Source: Candidatus Faecicola pullistercoris (GTDB lineage: Bacteria > Bacillota > Clostridia > Christensenellales > CAG-917). From it: a DNA stretch of 64,000 nt. This document shows positions 53,830 through 63,744 of this stretch, piece by piece. The stretch's first letter is position 1. Each line of letters opens with the position of its first letter. Location: contig DVNW01000008.1 of assembly GCA_018714105.1 (NCBI GenBank), positions 1 through 64,000 of the forward strand, given 5' to 3'. Made by a program: the position numbers and the translations under genes. The notes under the pieces were generated by a model that was given only the letters and a program-made list of their open reading frames with translations, searched no databases and was not told where the DNA came from.

Positions 53830-55275
53830 ATGAAAACACTTAAAAGTTTACTCTCGGGCGTATACGAAGGCGAGGTTCCCGATATCGAGATTGCGGACAT
53901 CTGCACGGACAGCAGGCAGGTTAAGAACGGGGACCTTTTCATTTGCCTGTCGGGCGGAAATTTCGACGGGCACGATTACTCTCTTGAAGCGGAGATGCTG
54001 GGCGCGGCGGCAATAGTTTGCGAACACGCCGTGGAAAGCGGACTGTTTCAGGCGATTGTAAGCGATACGCGCAAGGCATACAGTCTGATATGCGGAAATT
54101 TTTTCGACAATCCCGCCCGGGATATGAAGTTCGCGGCCGTCGTTGGCACCAACGGCAAAACAAGTACGGCTTCGGTTTTGCGGTGTATTCTCGAAAGAGC
54201 CGGACACGTTACGGGGCAGATAGGAACCACGGGCGTCAAGATGCCCGATAAAGTTTACGATACCGGTATGACCACGCCCGACCCTTACGAGCTGAACCGC
54301 TATCTCAAAAAAATGAGAAAAGCGGGCGTCGATACCGTAATCTGCGAAGTCACCGCTCATGCGATTTTCTGGAAAAAGACATACGGGATAAAGGCCGATT
54401 ACGCGATATTCACCAACGTAAGCAAGGACCATCTCGACTTTTTCGGGGATATGGAAACCTATGCCGGGGTAAAGCGCGGTTATTTTTCGCCCGATAACGT
54501 AAAAGTCGCCGTGGTAAATTCGGACGACGAAAACGGCAGGGCGATAATTTCCGCCGCGCGCACGGCGGTGTTTTCGTACGGAATAAATCAACCCGCCGAC
54601 GTTTTCGCCATAGACATACGCCATTCGGACAGGGGGTTGGAATTCGTCATAAATCTGTTTGACGACGTGTTCGGCATCGCCGTTCCGCTGTACGGACGTC
54701 ATAACGTATACAACGTGCTTGCGGCGGCGACTTTGGCAAAACTCATGGGCGTGGACGGGGCGGTTATAAAAGAAGCTCTCGAAAACGCGGACGAAATAGA
54801 GGGGCGGTTTAATATTTTTTATTACAATGGGGCAAAAATAATAGTGGATTTCGCTCATACTCCCGACGGTCTTGACAATCTTCTGCAGGCCGCCGCCGAA
54901 ATTACCGACGGGAAAATAGTTACGGTGTTCGGATGCGGCGGCAACCGCGACAGAACAAAGCGCGCCGAAATGGGAACGGTTGCGGGCATGCGCAGCGACG
55001 AAGTCGTTATTACTTCGGACAATCCCAGATACGAACAGCCCATGGACATAATATCCGATATATTGCCGGGCGTTAAGCGGTGCGGAGCGGAATACATAAT
55101 AATTCAGAACAGAAAAGAGGCCATAGCCTACGCCATATCCCGCGCGGGACGGGGCGACACGGTAGTGATAGCCGGCAAAGGCGGCGAAAAATATACCGAA
55201 GTCAAGGGCAAAAAAATAGCTTACAGCGACGAGAACAGCGTGAAGGCCTTTATCGAAGGAGGAAGGATTGACTGA
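53830..55275 (+). CDS. murE: UDP-MurNAc-tripeptide synthetase MurE (meso-DAP type)
   Basis: A 481-residue Mur ligase. Motifs: TDSRQVKNGDLFIC at the UDP-binding N terminus, VGTNGKTSTASVL (ATP), TTPDPYELN, and DNPRYEQPMDI, where the DNPR motif selects meso-diaminopimelate over lysine. This indicates meso-DAP peptidoglycan. ACGGAGG lies before the ATG. It overlaps mraY by 8 bp. murF, the usual next gene, is absent. Confidence 0.95.
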   Translation: MKTLKSLLSGVYEGEVPDIEIADICTDSRQVKNGDLFICLSGGNFDGHDYSLEAEMLGAAAIVCEHAVESGLFQAIVSDTRKAYSLICGNFFDNPARDMKFAAVVGTNGKTSTASVLRCILERAGHVTGQIGTTGVKMPDKVYDTGMTTPDPYELNRYLKKMRKAGVDTVICEVTAHAIFWKKTYGIKADYAIFTNVSKDHLDFFGDMETYAGVKRGYFSPDNVKVAVVNSDDENGRAIISAARTAVFSYGINQPADVFAIDIRHSDRGLEFVINLFDDVFGIAVPLYGRHNVYNVLAAATLAKLMGVDGAVIKEALENADEIEGRFNIFYYNGAKIIVDFAHTPDGLDNLLQAAAEITDGKIVTVFGCGGNRDRTKRAEMGTVAGMRSDEVVITSDNPRYEQPMDIISDILPGVKRCGAEYIIIQNRKEAIAYAISRAGRGDTVVIAGKGGEKYTEVKGKKIAYSDENSVKAFIEGGRID

Positions 55276-56260
55276 CGCCTTAAAAATTCTGCTGGCCGCG
55301 GGACTGACCTTCGCGGCGGGGCTTGCCGTAGGACCGCTTGTCATAAGGGCGGCGAAAAAACTTAAAGCGGGACAGGTGATTCTGGGGTACGTCGAACAGC
55401 ACAGTTACAAGTCGGGTACGCCTACTATGGGCGGATTCATATTTCTTTTGCCCGCTTCTGCGGTGTCCATGATACTGGGGTACACAAAGTTGGCGGCCGT
55501 AGCCGTCGCGCTGACTCTCAGTTACGCAACGCTGGGGTTTCTGGACGATTTTATTAAAATAAAATTCAAACAGAATCTGGGCTTGAGGGCTTATCAGAAA
55601 CTGATAGGCCAGCTGGGCATTGCGGTTATCGTAACGGTATTCTGTTACAAAAACCCTTTGGTAGGCACCGTTATAGATATACCTTTTGCCGCAGTCACGC
55701 TTAACCTGAAATGGTGGTATCTGCCTTTTACGATGTTCGCGTTCATCGCGCTGACGAACGCGGTAAACCTTACCGACGGCCTCGACGGGCTTGCGGGTTC
55801 GGTAGGGATTGCGTATTTCGCCTTTTTCGCGCTGATAATTTATCTGCGCGGAGAAGCGGCCGATTATTTCGGGGAAACCGTTCTGTCCGACGAGCTTAAC
55901 GGGCTTGCGGTATTTTCGGCGGCAATGGCGGGCGGAATAGGAGCCTTTTTGTGGTTTAACGGAAATCCCGCCACGGTTATGATGGGGGATACGGGTTCTC
56001 TGGCCATGGGCGGCGCGGCCGCGGCGGTAGCGGTATTTTCGCGGACTCCTCTGCTTATTCTCGTGCTGGGAGTGACCTATATAGCGTCGTGCGTGTCCGT
56101 CATCGCACAGGTGATATCTTTCAAACTTACGGGAAAAAGAGTTCTGCTTATGGCTCCTCTGCATCACCATTTCGAAAAAAAAGGCTTGCCCGAACAGAAG
56201 ATAGTTTTGCGATATGCGCTCGTAACGGTAGCGGCGGGGCTGATAGCCCTTGCCGCGTGA
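55268..56260 (+). CDS. mraY: Phospho-MurNAc-pentapeptide transferase MraY
   Basis: A 330-residue polytopic membrane enzyme making lipid I. Conserved loops GTPTMGGFIF, FLDDFIKIK, NLTDGLDGLAG, GDTGSLAMGG and APLHHHFEKKG are intact. The start is TTG, with GGAGG of the murE C-terminal codons as ribosome site, so it is coupled to murE. Confidence 0.95.
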   Translation: MTDALKILLAAGLTFAAGLAVGPLVIRAAKKLKAGQVILGYVEQHSYKSGTPTMGGFIFLLPASAVSMILGYTKLAAVAVALTLSYATLGFLDDFIKIKFKQNLGLRAYQKLIGQLGIAVIVTVFCYKNPLVGTVIDIPFAAVTLNLKWWYLPFTMFAFIALTNAVNLTDGLDGLAGSVGIAYFAFFALIIYLRGEAADYFGETVLSDELNGLAVFSAAMAGGIGAFLWFNGNPATVMMGDTGSLAMGGAAAAVAVFSRTPLLILVLGVTYIASCVSVIAQVISFKLTGKRVLLMAPLHHHFEKKGLPEQKIVLRYALVTVAAGLIALAA

Positions 56261-56272
56261 AGGTGGTGAAAT

Positions 56273-57580
56273 ATGTTTCTTAAATCCAGAAAAGTTTTGA
56301 TTTACGGTTTTTCGGACAGCGGCAAGCAGGCGGCTTTGCTTGCGTTGTCCGAGGGAGCAGACGTATACGTTTACGACGACGGCAATATTCCCGAACTGAC
56401 CGAAGGCGTTACCTTGGTAACCTCCGAACAGGCCGCCCCCGACGCGGATATAGTGATAATAAGTCCCGGCGTACCTTTCGACAGGCCTTTGCTCGAACGG
56501 GCAAGACTGGCGGGTAAGGAAGTTATAGGGGAAACCGAATTTGCTTACCGTTTCTGCAAAAGCGACATTATAGCGGTAACGGGCACCAACGGCAAAACCA
56601 CTACCACAATGCTTATTAACCGGATACTTAACATGGCGGGGCAGTCATCCTACGCGCTGGGCAACATAGGTATTCCGCTGAGCGCGAAAGTAAAAGAGCT
56701 GCAGCCTTCGCAGACCGTGGTATTGGAAGTAAGCAGCTTTCAGCTTGAAAGCACGGTGACTTTCAGCCCCGACATAAGCGTGATTTTAAATCTCGCGCCC
56801 GACCATATCGACAGACACGGCAGTTACCCGAATTACATAAACGCCAAATGCAAAATATTTGAAAACCAGGTGAAACGGGACAAAGCCGTGCTGAATTACG
56901 ACGACGCCGACACTCAGGCGCTGGCGCAGAGATGCCCCGCCGACGTTTTCTATTTCAGTAAAAGCGAAAGAGTGAGGGGCGCTTACGTCAAAGGCGGAAG
57001 AATCTGCTTCGAGGATAAACGGGCCTCGGTTATATGCCCCGTAAAAGATCTTTCTCTCACGGGCGGACACAATCTGGACAACGCGTTGGCGGCCGTTGCG
57101 GCGGCAAAGCTGAAAGGCGTGGACGATGACATAATATCGCACGCGCTGAAAACCTTCGAACTGCCCGATTTCAGAATGCAGTTTATAGGCAGCAAATGCG
57201 GCAAGGATTTTTATAACGACAGCAAGGGCACGAACGTGGCGGCTACGCTCGCCGCGGTCAGGTCGGTATCGGGTGACAGCCTGCTTATACTGGGCGGAAG
57301 CGATAAAGGCGAAAATTTCGACGACCTTTTTGCAAATCTGCCCGACAGCGTGAAATACGTTCTGGTAAGCGGGGCTAACGCCGACAAAATAATCGAAAGC
57401 GCGGCCAGATGCAAAAAATTTAACGTATTCAAACGTGACAACTTAGAAAACTGCGTTACAGAAAGTTTGTCGTTTGCGGTTAAAAACGTCATTTTTTCGC
57501 CGAGTTCGGCCTCTTTTGACAGATTTATTGACTATAAAGACCGCGGACGGGCATTTAACAGATACTTTAACGGGTTGTGA
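56273..57580 (+). CDS. murD: UDP-MurNAc-L-alanine-D-glutamate ligase MurD
   Basis: A 435-residue Mur ligase adding D-Glu. The ATP loop AVTGTNGKTTTTMLI, the LEVSSFQLE block, ILNLAPDHIDRHG and NDSKGTNVAATLAAV are diagnostic. AAGGTGGTG precedes the ATG. ftsW follows within 1 bp. Confidence 0.95.
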   Translation: MFLKSRKVLIYGFSDSGKQAALLALSEGADVYVYDDGNIPELTEGVTLVTSEQAAPDADIVIISPGVPFDRPLLERARLAGKEVIGETEFAYRFCKSDIIAVTGTNGKTTTTMLINRILNMAGQSSYALGNIGIPLSAKVKELQPSQTVVLEVSSFQLESTVTFSPDISVILNLAPDHIDRHGSYPNYINAKCKIFENQVKRDKAVLNYDDADTQALAQRCPADVFYFSKSERVRGAYVKGGRICFEDKRASVICPVKDLSLTGGHNLDNALAAVAAAKLKGVDDDIISHALKTFELPDFRMQFIGSKCGKDFYNDSKGTNVAATLAAVRSVSGDSLLILGGSDKGENFDDLFANLPDSVKYVLVSGANADKIIESAARCKKFNVFKRDNLENCVTESLSFAVKNVIFSPSSASFDRFIDYKDRGRAFNRYFNGL

Positions 57581-57581
57581 T

Positions 57582-58688
57582 ATGAAGCGAATAGACTGGA
57601 AATTGGCGACACTTGTTATAGTTTTGTCGCTTTTCGGCATAATTATGATATATTCGGCCAGCAGTTACAGCGCACTGAAAGATTACGGCGACGCATTTTT
57701 TTACGTTAAAAAGCAGGTTTTAGCCTTTTTTTTGGGAATTATCGTAATGTTTGCGCTGATTTTTGTAAATATTGAAAAAATCAAGCGCTTTGCCGTGCCC
57801 GTATATGCGGTCAGTATGCTGCTACTGGCGCTCGTTTTCGTTCCCGGGCTGGGCGTAGAGAGTTACGGTGCGAAAAGATGGCTCGATTTAGGTTTTTTCA
57901 CTTTACAGCCGTCGGAATATTCCAAGTTCGGGCTGGTTATTTTTCTGGCGGCGTTTATGTCGTCCCGCGACATAACGAAGCTGAAAAACCTTGCCCTCGC
58001 GCTCGCGTGCGGACTTGCAATGAGCGCGCTCATAATAGTCGAGCCCAACATGTCCATCACCGTTTGCGTAGGCGCCGTGCTTATTATAATGCTTTTCGTG
58101 GGAGGTATGAAGACAGGACATCTTGCGGCGCTTGCCTTGCCCGCGGCCGCCGCAGTGCCCGTGATGATAATAGCCGAGCCTTACAGGTTAAAACGTCTTG
58201 CCGCATTTATCGATCCGTGGAAAAATCCTTTGGGCGAAGGTTATCAGCTTATTCAGAGTTATTATGCTTTGGGCTCGGGCGGATTTTTCGGAGTGGGGCT
58301 TTTCAATTCGCGTCAGAAATATCTTTTTCTGCCTTTTGCCGAATCCGATTTTATTCTGTCTGTAATAGGGGAGGAACTGGGATATGCGGGCTGTCTGTTG
58401 CTGTTTGCGCTGTTCGCCGCGCTCATATATCTCGGATACGCCGCTGCCGTACGGGCGGATACTCCTTTCAAATGTTATCTTGCCGCGGGCATAACCTCGG
58501 TCATCGCGGTGCAGACTCTGGTGAACGCGGCGGTGGTGAGCGGAGCCATACCGCCTACCGGTCTTCCGCTTCCGTTTATAAGCGCGGGAGGAAGTTCGCT
58601 CGTCGCGTTTATGGCTGCGTGCGGTTTGCTGCTTAACGTATCCGCAAGGGGGGCTACACACAAACAAGAGAAAAACCATAGTATGTAG
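57582..58688 (+). CDS. ftsW: SEDS-family peptidoglycan glycosyltransferase (FtsW/SpoVE)
   Basis: A 368-residue polytopic SEDS polymerase with about ten hydrophobic spans. MIYSASSYSALKDYGDAFFYVKKQ starts the protein. YGAKRWLDLGFFTLQPSEYSK, the active-site type loop, and GLPLPFISAGGSSL near the end are hallmarks. It can act with the class B PBP upstream. The start at 57582 follows the murD stop by 1 bp; the track ORF begins inside murD in another frame. murG, which usually follows, is missing. Confidence 0.93.
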   Translation: MKRIDWKLATLVIVLSLFGIIMIYSASSYSALKDYGDAFFYVKKQVLAFFLGIIVMFALIFVNIEKIKRFAVPVYAVSMLLLALVFVPGLGVESYGAKRWLDLGFFTLQPSEYSKFGLVIFLAAFMSSRDITKLKNLALALACGLAMSALIIVEPNMSITVCVGAVLIIMLFVGGMKTGHLAALALPAAAAVPVMIIAEPYRLKRLAAFIDPWKNPLGEGYQLIQSYYALGSGGFFGVGLFNSRQKYLFLPFAESDFILSVIGEELGYAGCLLLFALFAALIYLGYAAAVRADTPFKCYLAAGITSVIAVQTLVNAAVVSGAIPPTGLPLPFISAGGSSLVAFMAACGLLLNVSARGATHKQEKNHSM

Positions 58689-58712
58689 TATTCGGTCACT
58701 TGGGAGTGTGTT

Positions 58713-59963
58713 ATGGAAAAATTCGTTATCGGCGGAGGACACCGCCTGTGCGGAAGCACGAGAATAAAAGGGGGAAAGAACGCCGTACTGCCCATATTGG
58801 CGGCGGCGATACTCACGGACGAGAAGGTTACGATACACGACTGTCCCGACATAAGCGATATAAGAAATATGCTTAAAATATTAAACAGTCTGGGTGCGCG
58901 GACGACGTTTGAAAATTCGGTCATCACCGTGTCGGGGGGCATAAGCGTAGGCGAAATACCTACCGAGGCCGCAAAGGAGATAAGGTCGTCCGTATTTTTG
59001 CTGGGGCCCATACTGGCCCGAATCAAAAAGGCAAAGGTGGCATATCCCGGCGGATGCGACATAGGGCTAAGGCCTATAGACATACACCTGAAAGGGTTCA
59101 GGGAGCTCGGCATCGAGGTTACCGAACAGAACGGATACATAATATGCGACGCGTCGGGTATAAGGTGCGCCGACATTCAGTCGGACAAGGTAAGCGTGGG
59201 AGCTACCGAAAACCTTATGATGGCCGCCGTTTTCACTAAGGGAAGCACGTTTATAAGAAACGCGGCGAAGGAACCCGAAATAGAGGATCTCGCATCCTTT
59301 CTCGTAAAGATGGGCGCGAAAATCAAAGGGGCGGGCAGCGACGTTATCGAAATACGAGGAGTGGACTGCCTGCACGGGTGCGACTATACGCCCATACCCG
59401 ACCGTATCGTTGCGGGAACTCTGCTTGCGGCTACCGCTATATGCGGGGGCGACGTGCTTTTGGAAAACGTGGTATACGAGCATATTTTTTCGCTTGTGTC
59501 CAAATTGTCAAAAAGCAGTTGCTTAATCAAACCCGTTTGTGATAGTATATATATTAGCTTTAAGTCGAGAGTCAGGGCTTTCGACATAGTAACGCATCCG
59601 TATCCCGCTTTTCCCACGGATATGCAGTCGCAGTTCATGGCGGTGGCGGCCACGGCGGCGGGGACCAGCATAATCACCGAAACCGTATTCGAAACCCGTT
59701 TCAAGCAGGCAGGTCAGCTCATCAAGATGGGCGCGGACATAACGCTTCGCGGGGATACCGCAATAGTGCGCGGAGTGGGGCGTCTTTCGGGCGCGGAAGT
59801 TACCGCCTGCGAGTTGCGCGGCGGGGCGGCTCTGGTGCTTGCGGGGCTCGGGGCCGAAGGCGTTACTACCGTCGACGGTATAAGACATATCGACCGCGGC
59901 TACGAAAGTTTTGAAAAAACATTAACACAATTACAGGCGGATATCACAAGGATTTGCTTATGA
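58713..59963 (+). CDS. murA: UDP-N-acetylglucosamine 1-carboxyvinyltransferase MurA
   Basis: A 416-residue enolpyruvyl transferase, the committed step of peptidoglycan precursor synthesis. KGGKNAVLPILAAAIL near the N terminus, the active-site cysteine in PGGCDIGLRPIDIH, and YPAFPTDMQSQFMA and VDGIRHIDRGYESFE are intact; the Cys form is fosfomycin-sensitive in other bacteria. GGGAG lies before the ATG. It overlaps divIB by 4 bp. Confidence 0.94.
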   Translation: MEKFVIGGGHRLCGSTRIKGGKNAVLPILAAAILTDEKVTIHDCPDISDIRNMLKILNSLGARTTFENSVITVSGGISVGEIPTEAAKEIRSSVFLLGPILARIKKAKVAYPGGCDIGLRPIDIHLKGFRELGIEVTEQNGYIICDASGIRCADIQSDKVSVGATENLMMAAVFTKGSTFIRNAAKEPEIEDLASFLVKMGAKIKGAGSDVIEIRGVDCLHGCDYTPIPDRIVAGTLLAATAICGGDVLLENVVYEHIFSLVSKLSKSSCLIKPVCDSIYISFKSRVRAFDIVTHPYPAFPTDMQSQFMAVAATAAGTSIITETVFETRFKQAGQLIKMGADITLRGDTAIVRGVGRLSGAEVTACELRGGAALVLAGLGAEGVTTVDGIRHIDRGYESFEKTLTQLQADITRICL

Positions 59964-60766
59964 ACAAACGAATAATCACTTTGTTTGTCGGCCTTGCGTT
60001 AATCGTCCTGCTGGCTGTTCTAAACGGAGCGGTGTTCGTGGTAAAGGAAATCGAGGTTCGGTTTCAGACTCCGCAGCACCTCGAAGATCAGCAGGAGCTG
60101 GAACAGCGGATTATCGACGCGTCGGGTATTACCATCGGTAAAAATATTTTTACCATCAGGGAAAGCACGGCTACCGAGAACATTCGTTCGGCAATAGCGG
60201 ACATAGACGTTCTCGCCGTGGAAAGGTATACCGACAAAGTGGTTCTTTACGTCGCCCGGAGGGTGCCCGTGATGGCAATTCCGGTTGAAGCGGCCGAACC
60301 CGATACTTACGTAATAGTCGATACGGTCATGACCGCGTTGCGTACCGTTACCAACGCTACACGGGAAGACCTTGCGGGATTGATTGTTGCCGACATTATC
60401 CCCTTGAAAGGGGGCACTATTTCGATAGGTCGGACGCTCACGGGATACGGGGACACGATCACGCGTTTTCAGAACGTGGTCGTAGCCTTCCAGTACGCGG
60501 GGCTTTCGCCCGAAGGCATAGCCGGATTTATCGGGCGCGTAGAAACGGAGGAAAACCGTATTATTCTCTATACGCGGGAGGGGCTCGAAGTATACGTGGA
60601 CGTGCGCGAGCGCGGAGAATCCGACGGCGCGATGCTGACCTCCGAGCAGATTTCGGAGCGCGTTCAGAACTTCTATACCGAATGGCTTAAAAACCCCGCT
60701 TCGTCCGGGCAGGCCAAATTCGATTACGTTCAGGGCAAATACGTATTTTACAATACCGACATTTAA
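59960..60766 (+). CDS. Cell division protein FtsQ/DivIB
   Basis: A 268-residue bitopic protein: a short cytoplasmic tail, one span (IITLFVGLALIVLLAVLNGAVFVV), then a POTRA-like domain (VKEIEVRF...IGKNIFTI) and a DivIB beta domain. Sequence conservation is low; position between murA and ftsA and topology support the call. The ATG at 59960 overlaps the murA stop and follows AAGGA. A terminator comes after it. Confidence 0.85.
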   Translation: MNKRIITLFVGLALIVLLAVLNGAVFVVKEIEVRFQTPQHLEDQQELEQRIIDASGITIGKNIFTIRESTATENIRSAIADIDVLAVERYTDKVVLYVARRVPVMAIPVEAAEPDTYVIVDTVMTALRTVTNATREDLAGLIVADIIPLKGGTISIGRTLTGYGDTITRFQNVVVAFQYAGLSPEGIAGFIGRVETEENRIILYTREGLEVYVDVRERGESDGAMLTSEQISERVQNFYTEWLKNPASSGQAKFDYVQGKYVFYNTDI

Positions 60767-60787
60767 CGACAGTTTATTGCCGCAAAC

Positions 60788-60818
60788 GGCGGAAAACGGA
60801 AAGTTTTCCGCCTTTTTA
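60788..60818 (+). terminator. Terminator after divIB
   Basis: GGCGGAAAAC-ggaaa-GTTTTCCGCC followed by TTTTTATTT: a strong intrinsic terminator. Confidence 0.9.
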
Positions 60819-60859
60819 TTTATTTTTAATAAAAATATTATAAATAATATAAAAAATAC

Positions 60860-60888
60860 TTGACACAGTACTTTGCCCAGTATATAAT
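60860..60888 (+). promoter_or_regulatory. Consensus promoter of ftsA-ftsZ
   Basis: TTGACA, 17-bp spacer, TATAAT, a perfect consensus with an AT-rich upstream tract. The leader contains TATAATAT-taattt-ATATTATA (60903-60924) just before the ribosome site. Confidence 0.88.
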
Positions 60889-60941
60889 TTAATTAAAAAT
60901 AATATAATATTAATTTATATTATAATTTTGCGAGGTTCTTG

Positions 60942-62114
60942 ATGGCTCGAAACAGTGATATCGCCGTGCTTGACATAGGGTCCAGAAAGGTTTCCGTTCT
61001 GATAGGCGATAAAAACGAAAAAGGCATCTACAATATAAAAGGCATAGGGCAGTTCGACTACGCGGGGTACGCGTGCGGCAAGTGGTATGACGAGGACAGC
61101 CTGAAAAAGGCGGTTTCGGGCGCATTGAAAATTGCCGAAGTGGAAGCCGGCGTAAAAGTCAGAAAGCTTTACATCGGCGTACCTGCGGAGTTTTTGGCGG
61201 TAAACGTCAAGGAAGTTACCGAGGTTTATCCTAAAACCACCCGCATCACCGATACGGAAACGGACAGGCTGTTCAGGCAGGGAGGCAACTTCGAAACCGA
61301 CGCTTTTACCGAAATTAACTGCTCGCCCGTATATTACACTCTCGACGGAAGCTCCAAGCGCATTATAGAGCCGCGCGGCGCAACCGTTCAGAAGCTGTCG
61401 GGACTGCTGTCGTATATACTGTGCGAAAACACTTTTATAAACCTCTTCGATTCTATCGCGGAGGAACTTAAACTCAAAGAGGTCGAATACGTGGCCACGC
61501 CGTGGGCCGAGGCTCTGGGGCTGATTTCCGCAGAGCAGCGCGACAAATACGCGATAATTATAGACATCGGCTATATTTCAAGCAGCGTCGCGGTAATAAG
61601 GGGCGACGGACTTCTGCATCTTTCCAGCTTCTCGATAGGGGGCGGACACATAGCGGGGGATATATTCCAGGCTCTGGACCTGCCTTTCCAGGTGTGCTGC
61701 GAGATTCAGAACAAAATAGACCTCAACCTCGTTTATTCGGTAGAGGAATATCACGAAGTTAACGACAACGGCACTGTTTACAGGGCCGCCGCAGAGGACG
61801 TGAATTACGTAACGCGCGAGCGACTCGAAGAAATAGCGGGGTATATCCGCCAGGCGCTGGACATCTGCAAATTCGACTGTCCCGTATACGCGCCCGTGTA
61901 TCTTACAGGCGGCGGAATTACCTTTATCAGAGGGGCGAAAGAATATATTTCGGCCTCTATAAACAGAAAACTGGAAATTTTGGCTCCTTCGTTACCCAGA
62001 TACAACACTCCGGCTTTTGCCTCGCTTATGGGGCTGTTCGAAGTGGCTGTCTTGCTTAACGGTAAGTCGGGGACCAACTTTATAAAAAAGCTAATCGCAA
62101 AAATAGGAGGATGA
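60942..62114 (+). CDS. ftsA: Cell division protein FtsA-like actin-fold protein
   Basis: A 390-residue actin-fold ATPase that links FtsZ to the membrane. [16 protein letters not shown] (phosphate 1), a 1C-type insertion ([12 protein letters not shown]), [16 protein letters not shown] (phosphate 2) and [17 protein letters not shown] (adenosine) are visible. The C terminus ([14 protein letters not shown]) fits a short amphipathic membrane helix. GAGG precedes the ATG at 60942. Directly followed by ftsZ. Confidence 0.92.
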   Translation: MARNSDIAVLDIGSRKVSVLIGDKNEKGIYNIKGIGQFDYAGYACGKWYDEDSLKKAVSGALKIAEVEAGVKVRKLYIGVPAEFLAVNVKEVTEVYPKTTRITDTETDRLFRQGGNFETDAFTEINCSPVYYTLDGSSKRIIEPRGATVQKLSGLLSYILCENTFINLFDSIAEELKLKEVEYVATPWAEALGLISAEQRDKYAIIIDIGYISSSVAVIRGDGLLHLSSFSIGGGHIAGDIFQALDLPFQVCCEIQNKIDLNLVYSVEEYHEVNDNGTVYRAAAEDVNYVTRERLEEIAGYIRQALDICKFDCPVYAPVYLTGGGITFIRGAKEYISASINRKLEILAPSLPRYNTPAFASLMGLFEVAVLLNGKSGTNFIKKLIAKIGG

Positions 62115-62118
62115 ACTT

Positions 62119-63303
62119 ATGTACGGAGCACCCGTAAACGTTGCAAAAATCAGAGTTATAGGTATAGGCGGCGGCGGCAACAACGCAGTTGACCGTATGA
62201 TTGACGCAGGTATCAAAAGCGCGGATTTCGTTGCCATGAACACCGACCTGCAGACTCTTATGAGAAGTAAGGCCGAACTGCAGATTCAGCTCGGTGAAGA
62301 ACTTACCAAGGGCCTGGGCGCGGGCGCCGATCCCGATATCGGCGAAAAAGCCGCTCTCGAAAGCCAGGAAGCCATCAAGGAAGTCCTTGAAGGAAACGAC
62401 CTCGTATTCATTACCGCAGGTATGGGCGGCGGCACCGGCACGGGCGCGGCTCCTATAGTTGCCAATCTTGCCAAAGACATGGGTATCCTTACCGTGGCCG
62501 TAGTAACCAAACCTTTCGGCTTCGAAGGCAGAAAGCGTATGGAAAACGCCGAACTCGGTATCGAAAAACTCAGAAAATTCGTTGACACTCTGCTCGTTAT
62601 ACCTAACGAAAAACTTTTACAGGTTGTTCCCAAGGGCACGCCTATCGTAAAAGCCTTCCAGGTTGCCGACGACGTACTCCGTCAAGGTATCCAGGGCGTA
62701 TCCGACCTTATCGTCAATCCCGCCCTCATCAACCTCGATTTCGCCGACGTCCGCACCGTTATGCGCAATAAAGGCCTGGCCCACATGGGTATCGGTAGCG
62801 GAAAGGGTGAAAACCGCACTCTCGAAGCTGTCAGACAGGCTGTTCAGAGCCCCTTGCTCGAAACCGATATCGAAGGCGCTACCGGCGTTATCCTTAACGT
62901 TACCGGCGGTCTCGACCTCGCACTCGACGAAGTTGACGAAGCTTGCCGCCTTGTTCAGGACGTGGTAGACGTAGGCGCAAACATCATCTTCGGTGCCGGC
63001 ATCGACGCCGAACTCAAAGACGAAGTCATCGTTACCATCATCGCTACGGGTTTCAACGGTAAAACCGAAAAGAATCACCGCGCTGCCGTTCAGGAAGACG
63101 CCGTTGAGGAAAAGGCTGCCGAACAGGCTCCCGAACTCGATGTTTTTCCCGTAAATAACGCTCAGCCCGTTGCGCCCGCTCAGCAGGTAGTGGCTGAAAG
63201 ACCTCAGGTTAACCAGCCTTCGGACGGAATATACGTATCCCGTCTCAACAAGACCGAAAGTTACATACCCGCTTATCTCCAGAAAATCAGAAGCGGAGAA
63301 TAA
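62119..63303 (+). CDS. ftsZ: Cell division protein FtsZ
   Basis: A 394-residue tubulin homologue forming the Z-ring. The GTP-binding signature [15 protein letters not shown], the T7 loop NLDFADVR and the N-terminal [16 protein letters not shown] are intact. After the core is a Glu/Ala/Pro/Gln-rich linker, and the C-terminal peptide [13 protein letters not shown] is likely the site that binds FtsA and SepF. AGGAGG precedes the ATG. Codon choice looks more biased than in neighbours, as expected for an abundant protein. Confidence 0.97.
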   Translation: MYGAPVNVAKIRVIGIGGGGNNAVDRMIDAGIKSADFVAMNTDLQTLMRSKAELQIQLGEELTKGLGAGADPDIGEKAALESQEAIKEVLEGNDLVFITAGMGGGTGTGAAPIVANLAKDMGILTVAVVTKPFGFEGRKRMENAELGIEKLRKFVDTLLVIPNEKLLQVVPKGTPIVKAFQVADDVLRQGIQGVSDLIVNPALINLDFADVRTVMRNKGLAHMGIGSGKGENRTLEAVRQAVQSPLLETDIEGATGVILNVTGGLDLALDEVDEACRLVQDVVDVGANIIFGAGIDAELKDEVIVTIIATGFNGKTEKNHRAAVQEDAVEEKAAEQAPELDVFPVNNAQPVAPAQQVVAERPQVNQPSDGIYVSRLNKTESYIPAYLQKIRSGE

Positions 63304-63545
63304 TTGACGAGTCAAACGGTATGCCCGCCTTGCCTGCGCAGGGCGGGGCTATCCGATTGATTACGCGTTTCGGACGCGCGGAATTCGGTTTCCGCGTGCC
63401 TGCACCCGTACGTCGCCGGGAGCGGAACCGTCTGTTCCAAACGGCGGTGCTTCCTTATGCGCGCACGGCTTATTCCCGCAAAAGTATTTTGCAGGGACTT
63501 ATTTGAAACAGGTCGTTTTAAGCGCGGCACGAGCGCGCTTTTATC
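63304..63545 (+). other. GC-rich, hairpin-dense non-coding stretch after ftsZ
   Basis: About 240 nt that, unlike the other long gaps here, are GC-rich. Hairpins: TTGAC-ga-GTCAA, GCCCGCC...GGCGGGGC, CGCGGAA-ttcggt-TTCCGCG, TCCCGCAAAA-gta-TTTTGC-a-GGGA, and a terminator-like AAGCGCG-gcacgag-CGCGCTTTTA at the end. The overlapping ORFs (61 codons plus, 115 minus) lack ribosome sites. It may be a structured RNA, a long ftsZ 3' region or decayed sequence. Confidence 0.45.
63520..63545 (+). terminator. Terminator-like hairpin
   Basis: AAGCGCG-gcacgag-CGCGCTT followed by TTATC; moderate T tail. Confidence 0.5.
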
Positions 63546-63715
63546 GGTGCGTCGCCGGATAACGGCTGTTTTGACTATAAATCTGCCGGATTCTTTCCGT
63601 GCGGATATATATGATTTCACACGAATATTATCCCTTGCAGGGCTAATATATTTTCGCAATAACTGCTTTGCTACAACTTTTAGGTTAATCCACCTAATTG
63701 CGATTACACGACATT

Positions 63716-63735
63716 AGCGGCTTCGGCCGCTTTTG
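63716..63735 (+). terminator. Terminator hairpin with UUCG loop
   Basis: AGCGGC-ttcg-GCCGCT followed by TTTTGT. Just upstream is a second small hairpin, TTAGGT-taatcc-ACCTAA (63680-63697). Confidence 0.75.
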
Positions 63736-63744
63736 TCATTAATG

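Noticed and set aside
53848-55344. 498-codon ORF on the minus strand
   Set aside because: It lies entirely opposite murE and mraY, which have strong family matches. Its sequence is Tyr/His/Arg-rich and shows no motifs; it is a shadow of codon bias.
63312-63659. 115-codon minus-strand and 61-codon plus-strand ORFs after ftsZ
   Set aside because: No ribosome sites, Arg-rich composition caused by GC-rich DNA, and overlap with strong hairpins.
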